Part shown: positions 1 to 5,289 of the stretch, piece after piece
How the letters are laid out: the number at the start of each line of letters is the position of its first letter
Position numbering within the stretch: the stretch's first letter is position 1
Source of the DNA: Minisyncoccota bacterium
Lineage (GTDB): Bacteria > Patescibacteriota > Minisyncoccia > Phycocordibacterales > UBA1006
DNA: 6,727 nt
Assembly: GCA_937970115.1 (NCBI GenBank)
Contig: CALBVO010000053.1
Location: forward strand, 1-6,727
Direction of reading: 5' to 3'
Translations under genes and position numbers: made by a program
Notes under the pieces: generated by a model
Seen by the model: only the letters and a program-made list of their open reading frames with translations
The model's database searches: none
What the model was told of the DNA's origin: nothing

Positions 1-111
1 GCTGGAGCTGGAGCTGGAGCTGGAGCTGGAGCTGGAGCTGGAGCTGGAGCTGGAGCTGGAGCTGGAGCTGGAGCTGGAGCTGGAGCTGGAGCTGGAGCTG
101 GAGCTGGAGCT
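1..111. repeat. Perfect hexanucleotide microsatellite (GCTGGA)n
   Basis: About 18.5 uninterrupted copies of the 6-nt unit GCTGGA fill the first 111 bases with no substitutions, and the array continues beyond the window. Read on the minus strand in the parB frame the unit is GCT CCA, giving 18 Ala-Pro dipeptides inside the window. Because the unit is a multiple of three, slippage would change the length of the protein tail by two residues per copy without breaking the frame. The true array length cannot be known here, and the window may begin exactly where a short-read assembly broke. Confidence 0.97.
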
Positions 112-1154
112 TCAATCTCTTGATGATATAAATCAATTTCAGTATCTGGCGTTTTTTTATAAGCATCAAGTACTTTGTGGTGTATACTCATTTCTTGATT
201 TACCTGTTCTTGGGAAGACTGTTTTTTATCAACGGTTACTCCGGTTGAAAATTCTATCTCTTGTTCTTGAGTCTTTGCACCAAAACCTGTACCGGTTAAA
301 TAGTTTTCCATCATGCTATTTTCTCGTTCCACCTTTTGCATTGAACTTAGAATTTGTTCAAGATCCTTGATTGTAAAATAATCAATAGTAATCTGCCCTC
401 CATTTTCTTTTGGCTCAATATGAACTCGAGTACCAAGATTTTCTGCTAATTGCTTTTCATAATTACGAATCTTTGGGTCAACAATAAACTCTTTTTTACG
501 AACCTTATCTTGGGCAATTTTTCGAGCAACTTTTTCTGCATCACGAACTGATAATTTTTTAACCATGATCTCCTTGAACAAAGTTGTTTGTTCTTCTGGC
601 CGATCAGTTAGCATTAATAATGGCCGAGTATGACCTTCAGTAATACGACTTTCTAGTAATCCTTTTTTAATTTCCTCAGGAAGCGAAAGAAGTCGTAATG
701 TATTTGAAACATATACACGACTCTTCCCCATTCGCTTTCCGATTTCAACATGGGTTAAATTAAATTCCTTATAAAGTTGTTCAAAGGCCAGGGCCCGATC
801 AATCGGATTAAGGTCCTCTCGTTGCAGGTTTTCAATAATAGCTAACTCTAATTTTACCTTATCATCAGTTTCCTTCCGGATAATAATTGGTACCTGAGCA
901 AGTCCTGCAATTTTTGACGCACGCAATCTTCGTTCACCAGCAATCAGCTCATAATGAACATCCATTCCGTGATTGTCAGGTCGTAATATTTCCTTGCGAG
1001 TAACAACAAGAGGTTGCAATACACCATACTGCCGAATAGAATCTGCTAAGTCCTCAAGAGCTCGTGGTTCGAATTCTTTTCGCGGCTGAAAAGGGTTTGG
1101 TTTAATCTTCATTGTTTCGACCCAAAAAATAGAATTGTTCTGATATTCTGACAT
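1..1154 (-). CDS. parB: ParB/Spo0J-family chromosome partitioning protein, C-terminus cut off by window
   Basis: DNA-binding CTPase-clamp protein that loads at parS sites and works with ParA in chromosome segregation. At least 384 residues are visible with no stop before the edge. The N-terminal ParB/Sulfiredoxin-like domain shows NPFQPRKEF (20-28), GVLQPLVV (44-51), the nucleotide-binding box GERRLRAS (73-80) and ENLQREDLNP (108-117). A helix-turn-helix parS reader follows at about 132-160, and the segment around QITIDYFTIKDLEQIL (254-269) matches the usual C-terminal dimerisation domain. ParB proteins normally end near 280-300 residues. Here a Gln/Glu/Lys-rich linker (about 275-348) and then a pure Ala-Pro tract (349-384 and beyond) follow. 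ATG at 1154 is chosen because a TATACT box lies 10 nt upstream; a second ATG at 1112 (MKIKPNPFQ) would still keep the whole domain. No parA is adjacent. Confidence 0.93.
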   Translation of the reverse strand, partial: MSEYQNNSIFWVETMKIKPNPFQPRKEFEPRALEDLADSIRQYGVLQPLVVTRKEILRPDNHGMDVHYELIAGERRLRASKIAGLAQVPIIIRKETDDKVKLELAIIENLQREDLNPIDRALAFEQLYKEFNLTHVEIGKRMGKSRVYVSNTLRLLSLPEEIKKGLLESRITEGHTRPLLMLTDRPEEQTTLFKEIMVKKLSVRDAEKVARKIAQDKVRKKEFIVDPKIRNYEKQLAENLGTRVHIEPKENGGQITIDYFTIKDLEQILSSMQKVERENSMMENYLTGTGFGAKTQEQEIEFSTGVTVDKKQSSQEQVNQEMSIHHKVLDAYKKTPDTEIDLYHQEIEAPAPAPAPAPAPAPAPAPAPAPAPAPAPAPAPAPAP

Positions 1155-1164
1155 AATTACCCAC

Positions 1165-1194
1165 AGTATATCACAGTCACTTTTCTTATTACAA
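1165..1194 (-). promoter_or_regulatory. parB promoter, extended -10, near-leaderless
   Basis: On the minus strand TTGTAA (1189-1194), an 18-nt spacer and TATACT (1165-1170) form a sigma70-like promoter. A TGA precedes the hexamer, so the -10 is of the extended TGn type. Only 10 nt separate TATACT from the ATG at 1154, so transcription should start 2-4 nt before the start codon. No Shine-Dalgarno sequence is present. Translation from the alternative ATG at 1112 would instead give a leader of about 45 nt. Confidence 0.6.
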
Positions 1195-1274
1195 CTTGCA
1201 TGAAAAATTCCTTTTTAGTAGTATCAAGTGGTCGAAGAGATAAAATAAAAATATCAGAGCCTGGAATTCCTAGA

Positions 1275-1302
1275 TTGAATAGTTTCTGGGATTTGTTAAT
1301 AA
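1275..1302 (+). promoter_or_regulatory. Weak candidate promoter for the tRNA region
   Basis: TTGAAT (1275-1280) and TAATAA (1297-1302) are separated by 16 nt on the plus strand, upstream of the tRNA-like relic and tRNA-Leu. Both boxes are imperfect, and AT-rich DNA produces such matches by chance. The call rests mainly on the need for a promoter somewhere in 1195-1397. Nothing else recognisable was found in 1195-1324. Confidence 0.25.
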
Positions 1303-1324
1303 GGCAAACCTTTAAAGGTAAAGT

Positions 1325-1382
1325 GCTGGAGTGGCTGAATTGGTAGCTGAGGTAATCCTGCGAATTACCGAAGAGTGACTCC
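1325..1382 (+). pseudogene. T-arm-less tRNA-Leu-like relic
   Basis: The first 22 bases match the 5' end of the intact tRNA-Leu at 1398 in 19 positions, including the Leu-type D-loop GAATTGGTAG. A D-arm (GGCT/AGCT) and an anticodon-like arm with a 6-bp stem (GGTAAT 1351-1356, ATTACC 1364-1369) and 7-nt loop CCTGCGA can be drawn. The loop has C instead of U at position 33, so no proper anticodon is formed. There is no T-arm and no GTTCRA motif: the sequence passes from GTGA directly to CTCC, which can still pair with GGAG of the 5' strand. The end that should complete the acceptor stem is lost. Most likely this is a decayed tRNA gene. A structured leader of the downstream tRNA is the alternative. 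Confidence 0.45.
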
Positions 1383-1494
1383 TTTTGAATATAGTGTGCC
1401 GGAGTGGTGGAATTGGTAGACACGTGCGACTCAAAATCGCATGTCTTCGGACGTGAGGGTTCAAGTCCCTCCTCCGGCACAGTGTATTCAAAAG
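1382..1494 (+). repeat. 10-bp inverted repeat enclosing tRNA-Leu
   Basis: CTTTTGAATA at 1382-1391 is perfectly complementary to TATTCAAAAG at 1485-1494, just outside the tRNA. In addition TGT (1395-1397) pairs with ACA (1479-1481), extending the acceptor stem to 10 bp. After a small internal loop (1392-1394 with 1482-1484) the flanking 10-bp helix begins. The precursor RNA can therefore form one long, almost continuous helix below the cloverleaf. Such flanking helices can guide end processing; that role is inference. Confidence 0.7.
1398..1479 (+). tRNA. tRNA-Leu, anticodon CAA
   Basis: An 82-nt class II tRNA that decodes UUG. The acceptor stem is GCCGGAG (1398-1404) with CTCCGGC (1472-1478), and the discriminator is A1479. 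The D-arm carries the Leu-type AATTGGTAGA. The anticodon stem TGCGA/TCGCA (1425-1429, 1437-1441) closes the loop CTCAAAA with anticodon CAA at 1432-1434. The long variable arm is a GTC/GAC stem capped by TTCG. The T-arm is GAGGG-TTCAAGT-CCCTC. The 3' CCA is not encoded (the sequence after the discriminator is CAG), so a CCA-adding enzyme is required. It is transcribed opposite to the flanking protein genes and shares a bidirectional terminator with the gene that follows. Confidence 0.97.
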
Positions 1495-1561
1495 ATTAAA
1501 ATCGCACCACAATGTTTAAATCAAAGATCAATTTAAAAAAATCACAGATTTAATACAAATT

Positions 1562-1589
1562 AAAAAAACAGTCACGCGACTGCTTTTTT
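1562..1589. terminator. Bidirectional terminator, overlaps stop codon of 1572-2321
   Basis: CAGTC (1569-1573) and GACTG (1578-1582) form a 5-bp stem with a 4-nt loop, flanked by seven A on the left and six T on the right. It therefore works as an intrinsic terminator in both directions: for tRNA-Leu on the plus strand and for the basic protein on the minus strand. The TGA stop of the latter (1572-1574) lies across the stem and loop. Confidence 0.75.
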
Positions 1590-2321
1590 CTTTTTTCTTT
1601 TTTTAGTAATAGCTATTTTCTTAAGAGATGAATTCTGCTGATTCAAAGAGCTTTCATAAGAACATTCTGATATATAAGAAGATGATAGAAAATGCCCATA
1701 ATCATTCAAGGATAGAGGGGAAACATCTTTTAATACATGAGAACGTATATTTATACGTTTCATAATAATATTTTTATACCCTTGGTAACGATTTTTAATC
1801 AGATAATTAGGCTTAGAGCTCCCGACCATAATGGTCATATAAATAGCTGGACTAAAATCCTTACCATATATTTCAAAAACTTTTTTCTTGAATATCGATT
1901 CATTAATAAATGATACTTTTTGATTAATATAAAATTGTGTAAATGAATAAGCACCCTTGAAAACTAATTCTGAAGAAAGAGTATATATAGGTCTAAGCCG
2001 GAAAATAGGTTCAAAATCTTCAAGCCATAGTCGCATTCTTTTATTACGAGATTCAATTTGTGGGACAGTAAGATACTGAGTAATTTCTTTTAATTGATGT
2101 ACCTGAAATAATGGAATAATTTTAGTTCCTAGATAATGAAAATTAATAACCCTTTCTTCGATAACAACTTGTGTCCCTAAATGGTTACGAGAAAAAATAG
2201 GTATTAATTCAACCTTTTGATATCCAGCTTCAAAAACAGTATGAGACACAACACGATCCAATAAATGATATTTAACCATAGCGTTACGCTTTCTTCTTGG
2301 TTCCAATAGTTTAATATTCAT
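1572..2321 (-). CDS. Hypothetical basic protein, family not recognised
   Basis: A 249-residue open frame with no family I can name. It has no signal peptide and no membrane segment. It is rich in Lys, Arg, Ile and Tyr, has a basic N-terminus (LEPRRKRNAMVKYHLL) and a very basic C-terminus with KKRKKKK at about 240-246, suggesting a high pI and perhaps nucleic-acid or membrane-surface contact. Part of the Lys run is forced by the A-rich arm of the terminator that overlaps the gene's end. ATG at 2321 is the first in frame; a second at Met15 (2279) is possible, and neither has a clear Shine-Dalgarno sequence. Unlike four of its neighbours it has no TATACT box close to the start. It lies between the membrane protein upstream and convergent tRNA-Leu downstream, apparently as a single-gene unit. 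The length and intact frame make a real gene likely. Confidence 0.72.
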   Translation of the reverse strand: MNIKLLEPRRKRNAMVKYHLLDRVVSHTVFEAGYQKVELIPIFSRNHLGTQVVIEERVINFHYLGTKIIPLFQVHQLKEITQYLTVPQIESRNKRMRLWLEDFEPIFRLRPIYTLSSELVFKGAYSFTQFYINQKVSFINESIFKKKVFEIYGKDFSPAIYMTIMVGSSKPNYLIKNRYQGYKNIIMKRINIRSHVLKDVSPLSLNDYGHFLSSSYISECSYESSLNQQNSSLKKIAITKKRKKKKAVA

Positions 2322-2336
2322 ATTTGATTGTTTTTA

Positions 2337-2342
2337 TTTATA
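2337..2342 (-). promoter_or_regulatory. Possible -10 box for the basic protein gene
   Basis: TATAAA on the minus strand lies 15 nt before the ATG at 2321. No acceptable -35 box is found 16-18 nt upstream, and the surrounding DNA is almost pure A/T, so this is only a candidate. If used it would give a leader of about 8 nt. Confidence 0.25.
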
Positions 2343-2358
2343 CTTAATTTAACAATTT

Positions 2359-2398
2359 TAAAAAATAAAAACAAGATATCTCTTGTTTTTATTTTTTA
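2359..2398. terminator. Long terminator hairpin, contains stop of membrane protein gene
   Basis: An 18-bp perfect stem (2359-2376 with 2381-2398) with a 4-nt loop TATC. Both arms end in A/T runs, so each strand gives a U-rich 3' arm. On the minus strand it ends the membrane protein transcript, and the TAA stop (2396-2398) forms the first base pairs of the stem. Confidence 0.8.
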
Positions 2399-3121
2399 TT
2401 TCTCGGTCTGATCTCCTTCAAGAATTTCTTCAACTTCGATTTCTACTTCTTCAGATTCTATTGATTCATTTTGAGTTTCTGGAACGTCAGTTGATGTTGC
2501 TTGATCATTTTCAGATAATAAAACTAAATCTCGGTACGTTTTTGCGTACATCAAATAAACAATTGGTAAAGCAACAAAAATTCCAACACCAAGAGCAAGT
2601 AGTCCTGCAATTGCGATAAGTCCAGCTCTGAAACCAATCACAAAGATTCGCCATTTATATCCATTAGTTATTTTCCAACTTTTTTTAAGTGATTCAATAA
2701 TACCTGCTTTTTTATCAATAATAAGATAGGTTGCTTGTGACAATCCAAAAGTCAAAATAATACCCGGGACAATCAATAAAATATATCCGATTAATGTGAG
2801 AATACTTGCTACGAGTGATGCAAGAAATACAAATACGACATCTTTTATTGATGGTCTTGTAAACATTTCTTTGAAGGAAATTTGATTTCCGTCCACCAAT
2901 GATAATACACTATACATAAAACCTAAGCCAACAATCACATTTATAATACTTGAAACAATTGCAATAATATATGACTCTCCAAAAAATTCTGGTATCACTT
3001 GAAGAGCAAGTAATACAACTGACATAAGAATCAATGTCTTCCAGTTTTTTTTAAATAAATTATAAGAAGCTTTTAAAATTTTTGTTCCGTATCCTTTTTG
3101 ATTTAATAAAATATTTTCCAT
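2396..3121 (-). CDS. Multi-pass membrane protein with acidic C-terminal tail
   Basis: A 241-residue integral membrane protein. Hydrophobic segments lie at about 28-44, 51-75, 92-112, 113-134, 158-180 and 181-193, consistent with five or six helices. The block LIVPGIIL (116-123), followed by SLKKSWKITNGYKWRIF (144-160), resembles the conserved core of bacterial membrane families related to the glycerophosphodiester phosphodiesterase membrane domain, DUF975 and YciC. The biochemical role of these families is not established here, and the match is from memory of motifs. Residues from about 204 to the end form a soluble tail dominated by Glu, Asp, Ser and Thr, likely cytoplasmic and disordered. 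ATG at 3121 (MENILLNQ) is chosen because a TATACT box lies 9 nt upstream; an in-frame ATG at 3151 lies inside the lysS terminator and is implausible. Adjacent promoter and terminator suggest a single-gene transcript. Confidence 0.85.
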   Translation of the reverse strand: MENILLNQKGYGTKILKASYNLFKKNWKTLILMSVVLLALQVIPEFFGESYIIAIVSSIINVIVGLGFMYSVLSLVDGNQISFKEMFTRPSIKDVVFVFLASLVASILTLIGYILLIVPGIILTFGLSQATYLIIDKKAGIIESLKKSWKITNGYKWRIFVIGFRAGLIAIAGLLALGVGIFVALPIVYLMYAKTYRDLVLLSENDQATSTDVPETQNESIESEEVEIEVEEILEGDQTEK

Positions 3122-3130
3122 AGTAGAGTA

Positions 3131-3136
3131 AGTATA
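3131..3136 (-). promoter_or_regulatory. Extended -10 promoter of membrane protein gene, leaderless
   Basis: TATACT on the minus strand, preceded by TGG (the extended -10 pattern TGn), sits exactly 9 nt before ATG 3121. No convincing -35 box is seen, which fits an extended -10 promoter. The few bases left before the ATG leave no room for a ribosome binding site. Confidence 0.55.
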
Positions 3137-3149
3137 CCAAAAACATTTC

Positions 3150-3199
3150 AAAATAATAGTAAAAAACAGTAGAATACTACTGTTTTTTACTATTATTTT
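3150..3199 (-). terminator. lysS terminator, 23-bp perfect stem containing the stop codon
   Basis: Bases 3150-3172 pair without mismatch with 3177-3199 around the loop AATA. The arms contain A6/T6 runs and end in A/T-rich sequence, so the element can terminate either strand; the only gene transcribed into it is lysS. The lysS TAA (3193-3195) and the last Lys codon lie inside the stem. Its far end is 13 nt from the next gene's -10 box. Confidence 0.85.
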
Positions 3200-4662
3200 T
3201 TAGGTTTAACAATTGGAAAGAAAATTACATCACGAAGATTCTTTTGTTCGGTAAAAAATGCAACTAATCGATCAATTCCCATACCAAATCCTGTCATAGG
3301 TGGCATACCATGTTCCATAGCAGTCAAAAATTCCTCGTTAATGTCCATGGCCTCTTTATCACCATCTGCTTTTGCTTTGGCTTGGGATTCCAATAATTCT
3401 CGTTGTTTGATTGGATTAACCAATTCAGTGTATTGATTAGTGATTTCCGCTCCACCAATAATTAACTGAGCAACACGTGCGGTTCCATCAGTATTTTGCT
3501 GAGCAAGTGGTTTCAAGTCACCAGGATAATCAACAACAAATGCAGGACCAGTAATGTTGTTTCGTGATGATTTTTTATAAATATAATCCAACAAGTTTGC
3601 TCGTCCAGTATTGGCAAGTTCATTGGTATCTATTCCCCATTCTGTGGCCTTTTTTTGCACTTCTTCTAAGGTCGCAGATTCGATATCAATTCCAGCGTTT
3701 TCTTTTAAAAGATCTGGGAATCGTAATCGCGGCCAGTCACCTGAAATATCTACCTCTATTTCATTTTCGTTTTTATCCCATGTTTTAAATACCGTCGTAC
3801 CACATACACTATGAGCAAGTGATTTTATCAGATCTTCTGTCCATTTCATATTTTGCTCTAAGGTCTCATAGGCTGCATACCATTCAATCATCGTAAACTC
3901 TTGAATATGAGTTGGATCTGATCCTTCGTTTCGGAAATTTTTTCCAATTTCGTAAATACGTGGATATCCTCCTGCCATGATTATTTTGTGTTCTAGTTCC
4001 AGCGAAATTCGCAACACCATATCCATATCCATATCGTTATGATGAGTGTTAAATGTTTCTGCCATGGCTCCTCCTGCCTGATTTTGCAATATTGGTGTTT
4101 CAACCTCCATAAAATTTCGATCATCAAGAAATCGACGAATACCAGAAATAATGTGTGAACGCATTTGGAATCGTTTAAAAGATCGTGGATTTGAAATTAT
4201 ATCGAGATACCGTTTGCGATAGATTTCATCCTGATCTTGTAATCCTGAGTGTTTGTCTGGCAATGGTAATAATGATTTACCTGCCATCTTCCAATCAGCC
4301 ACCAAGAGGCTCTCAGCACCACGTTTGGTGATAAATAAAGTACCTTCACACCAAACAAAATCACCGACATCAACTGTATCTTTAAAAAGGGTCATTTTAT
4401 CTTCGGCAATGTCGTCTTTTTTTAATACTAACTGAAATTCATCAGTTCCATCATTGAGAACAATAAACATAATCGCTCCAGCACCTCGAATAGCCATAAC
4501 ACGACCAGCAACAGAGGTCTCGTCACCAGATTCAAAATGATCATTAACTTGTTTTAATGTGTGTTTACGTGTAAGGTCAGCTAAAAATGATTCCATTCCT
4601 GCTTTTTTTAACTTTTCCATTTTTTCAAGTCGTACCTGACGCAATTCTTGTAGTGATGCCAT
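3193..4662 (-). CDS. lysS: Lysyl-tRNA synthetase, class II
   Basis: Charges tRNA-Lys with lysine using ATP in the cytosol. The 489 residues are the normal length for bacterial LysS. An N-terminal OB-fold anticodon-binding domain spans about 50-130, and the class II catalytic core begins near 145 (YRKRYLDIISNP). Motif 1 is FMEVETPILQNQAGGAMAETF-like (184-204). Motif 2 has FRNEG (243-247) and EFTMIEWY (255-262). Motif 3 is GFGMGIDRL (458-466), with the ATP-binding Arg465. The HHNDMDMDMVLRIS stretch (207-220) is the usual start of the amino-acid pocket region, and GGAEITNQYTEL (403-414) the lysine-pocket helix region. Start ATG 4662 (MASLQELRQ) is supported by a promoter placed 9 nt upstream. 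The stop lies in the terminator hairpin. The gene follows greA on the same strand, with a plus-strand gene between them. Confidence 0.97.
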   Translation of the reverse strand: MASLQELRQVRLEKMEKLKKAGMESFLADLTRKHTLKQVNDHFESGDETSVAGRVMAIRGAGAIMFIVLNDGTDEFQLVLKKDDIAEDKMTLFKDTVDVGDFVWCEGTLFITKRGAESLLVADWKMAGKSLLPLPDKHSGLQDQDEIYRKRYLDIISNPRSFKRFQMRSHIISGIRRFLDDRNFMEVETPILQNQAGGAMAETFNTHHNDMDMDMVLRISLELEHKIIMAGGYPRIYEIGKNFRNEGSDPTHIQEFTMIEWYAAYETLEQNMKWTEDLIKSLAHSVCGTTVFKTWDKNENEIEVDISGDWPRLRFPDLLKENAGIDIESATLEEVQKKATEWGIDTNELANTGRANLLDYIYKKSSRNNITGPAFVVDYPGDLKPLAQQNTDGTARVAQLIIGGAEITNQYTELVNPIKQRELLESQAKAKADGDKEAMDINEEFLTAMEHGMPPMTGFGMGIDRLVAFFTEQKNLRDVIFFPIVKPKK

Positions 4663-4671
4663 AATGATCTA

Positions 4672-4699
4672 AGTATAAAGGAATGATAAGATGTTTCAA
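4672..4699 (-). promoter_or_regulatory. lysS promoter, leaderless
   Basis: On the minus strand TTGAAA (4694-4699), a 16-nt spacer and TATACT (4672-4677) form a good sigma70-like promoter. Exactly 9 nt separate the hexamer from ATG 4662, so the start site falls about 2-3 nt before the ATG. The -35 box overlaps the foot of the hairpin at 4698-4736 by two bases. Confidence 0.72.
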
Positions 4700-4736
4700 G
4701 AAAAAGGACGAAAGCTACGCTTTCGTCCTTTTTCTT
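4698..4736. terminator. Stranded bidirectional terminator hairpin
   Basis: An 18-bp perfect stem (4698-4715 with 4719-4736) with the 3-nt loop TAC and strong GC content near the tip. Both 3' arms run into TCCTTTTTCTT, so it should terminate transcription on either strand. It lies between two divergent promoters (lysS on the minus strand, the 4807 gene on the plus strand), where neither adjacent gene needs a terminator. The nearest transcript that would reach it is greA reading through from the right. Confidence 0.75.
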
Positions 4737-4749
4737 CTTCGTAAAATAT

Positions 4750-4778
4750 TTGACATGTATATTATATTATGATAATAT
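4750..4778 (+). promoter_or_regulatory. Strong sigma70-type promoter of the 4807 gene
   Basis: A consensus -35 TTGACA (4750-4755), 17-nt spacer and TAATAT (4773-4778), the latter preceded by TGA as an extended -10. The expected start near 4785 gives a leader of about 22 nt, very A-rich and without a Shine-Dalgarno sequence. It is the only perfect -35 box found in the window, and this arrangement differs from the leaderless layout of the neighbours. Confidence 0.75.
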
Positions 4779-4806
4779 AAAATTACAAATCAATAAAAAA
4801 TAAAAC

Positions 4807-5208
4807 ATGAAAAATTTAATTAACACGGATAAAATCATTGGGTTATCAAAAGCAACTTCCCAAGAAGAAAGAATTCAAGCATTTATCAAAAATGGTGAGC
4901 TTTGTGGAGGTCAAAACTTTAATGTATTAAAAACAGAAGAAGCCACGTATATAGCAATAAATTCCTATGGAAACGGAAATGACTATAGTATAGCTGTTAC
5001 GGTAACTTCTAATGAATGTGTTGCGACAATTTGCCATAATACAGATTATGGAAAAGAAGTTCTTAAAGCTTTTACAGAAGCCATTGAAGACATCAGTGAG
5101 TTTCATTGGTGTAGAATTTATAAAGCTCTACCAAATAAAATTGAAGAATTTATAAGCATAGTATCTGTAGTATTAAGTTATGAATATAGAAAACTTAAAA
5201 TGATATAA
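4807..5208 (+). CDS. Hypothetical 133-residue protein, likely inserted cassette
   Basis: I do not recognise the family. The protein is small, soluble in appearance and slightly acidic, without signal peptide or obvious membrane helix, although the segment FISIVSVVLSY (115-125) is hydrophobic. It carries four cysteines (33, 71, 76, 102). The pattern alternates helix-like N- and C-terminal parts with a beta-rich centre (about 37-77), as in a small alpha/beta domain. ATG 4807 is the first in frame after a clear promoter and an A-rich leader. A dedicated terminator follows 21 nt after the stop. It is the only protein gene on the plus strand and lies between greA and lysS, antisense to any greA read-through. 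The autonomous promoter-gene-terminator unit suggests later acquisition. Function is unknown; no toxin or antitoxin partner is visible beside it. Confidence 0.75.
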   Translation: MKNLINTDKIIGLSKATSQEERIQAFIKNGELCGGQNFNVLKTEEATYIAINSYGNGNDYSIAVTVTSNECVATICHNTDYGKEVLKAFTEAIEDISEFHWCRIYKALPNKIEEFISIVSVVLSYEYRKLKMI

Positions 5209-5229
5209 TAATTACAGTTATGCATAAAT

Positions 5230-5264
5230 AAACCACCTTATTGTAAATAATAAGGTGGTTTTTT
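5230..5264 (+). terminator. Terminator of the 4807 gene
   Basis: A perfect 13-bp stem (5230-5242 with 5249-5261) containing ACCACC/GGTGGT, a 6-nt loop GTAAAT, and a run of six T (5259-5264). It begins 21 nt after the TAA stop of the plus-strand gene. On the minus strand the stem is followed by TTTATTTATG, so it might also stop greA transcripts weakly. Confidence 0.9.
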
Positions 5265-5289
5265 CGAGCCTATACAAATATCTGTTAAA

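Noticed and set aside
1..111. CRISPR or other spaced repeat array
   Set aside because: The unit is 6 nt and strictly tandem, with no spacers; it is a coding microsatellite.
1157..1480. Minus-strand open frame of 107 codons across the tRNA region
   Set aside because: It reads antisense through tRNA-Leu and its relic; the EEGLEPSRPKTCDFESH-type start is the typical translation of an antisense tRNA-Leu. No promoter fits.
1312..1512. Second minus-strand frame of 66 codons over the tRNA
   Set aside because: Also antisense to tRNA-Leu, with the familiar spurious RRRDLNPHVRRHAILSR pattern.
1480..1513. 3' half of a split tRNA (TTCAAAA followed later by ACCA) that might complete the relic at 1325 around an inserted tRNA-Leu
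   Set aside because: The bases beside TTCAAAA do not form a T-stem, and no sequence complementary to the relic's GCTGGAG acceptor strand occurs there.
1572..1574. UGA recoding as in some Patescibacteria
   Set aside because: TGA terminates the basic protein exactly at a terminator hairpin, and the recognised genes need no in-frame TGA.
2339..2344. Plus-strand TATACT as another leaderless promoter
   Set aside because: No ATG follows at the expected distance, and the next plus-strand sequence is a terminator.
2383..2619. Plus-strand frame with a hydrophobic, Leu/Phe-rich product
   Set aside because: It is the antisense shadow of the acidic tail of the membrane protein and starts inside a terminator hairpin.
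3122..3151. Start of the membrane protein at ATG 3151
   Set aside because: This ATG lies inside the lysS terminator stem and upstream of the likely transcription start.
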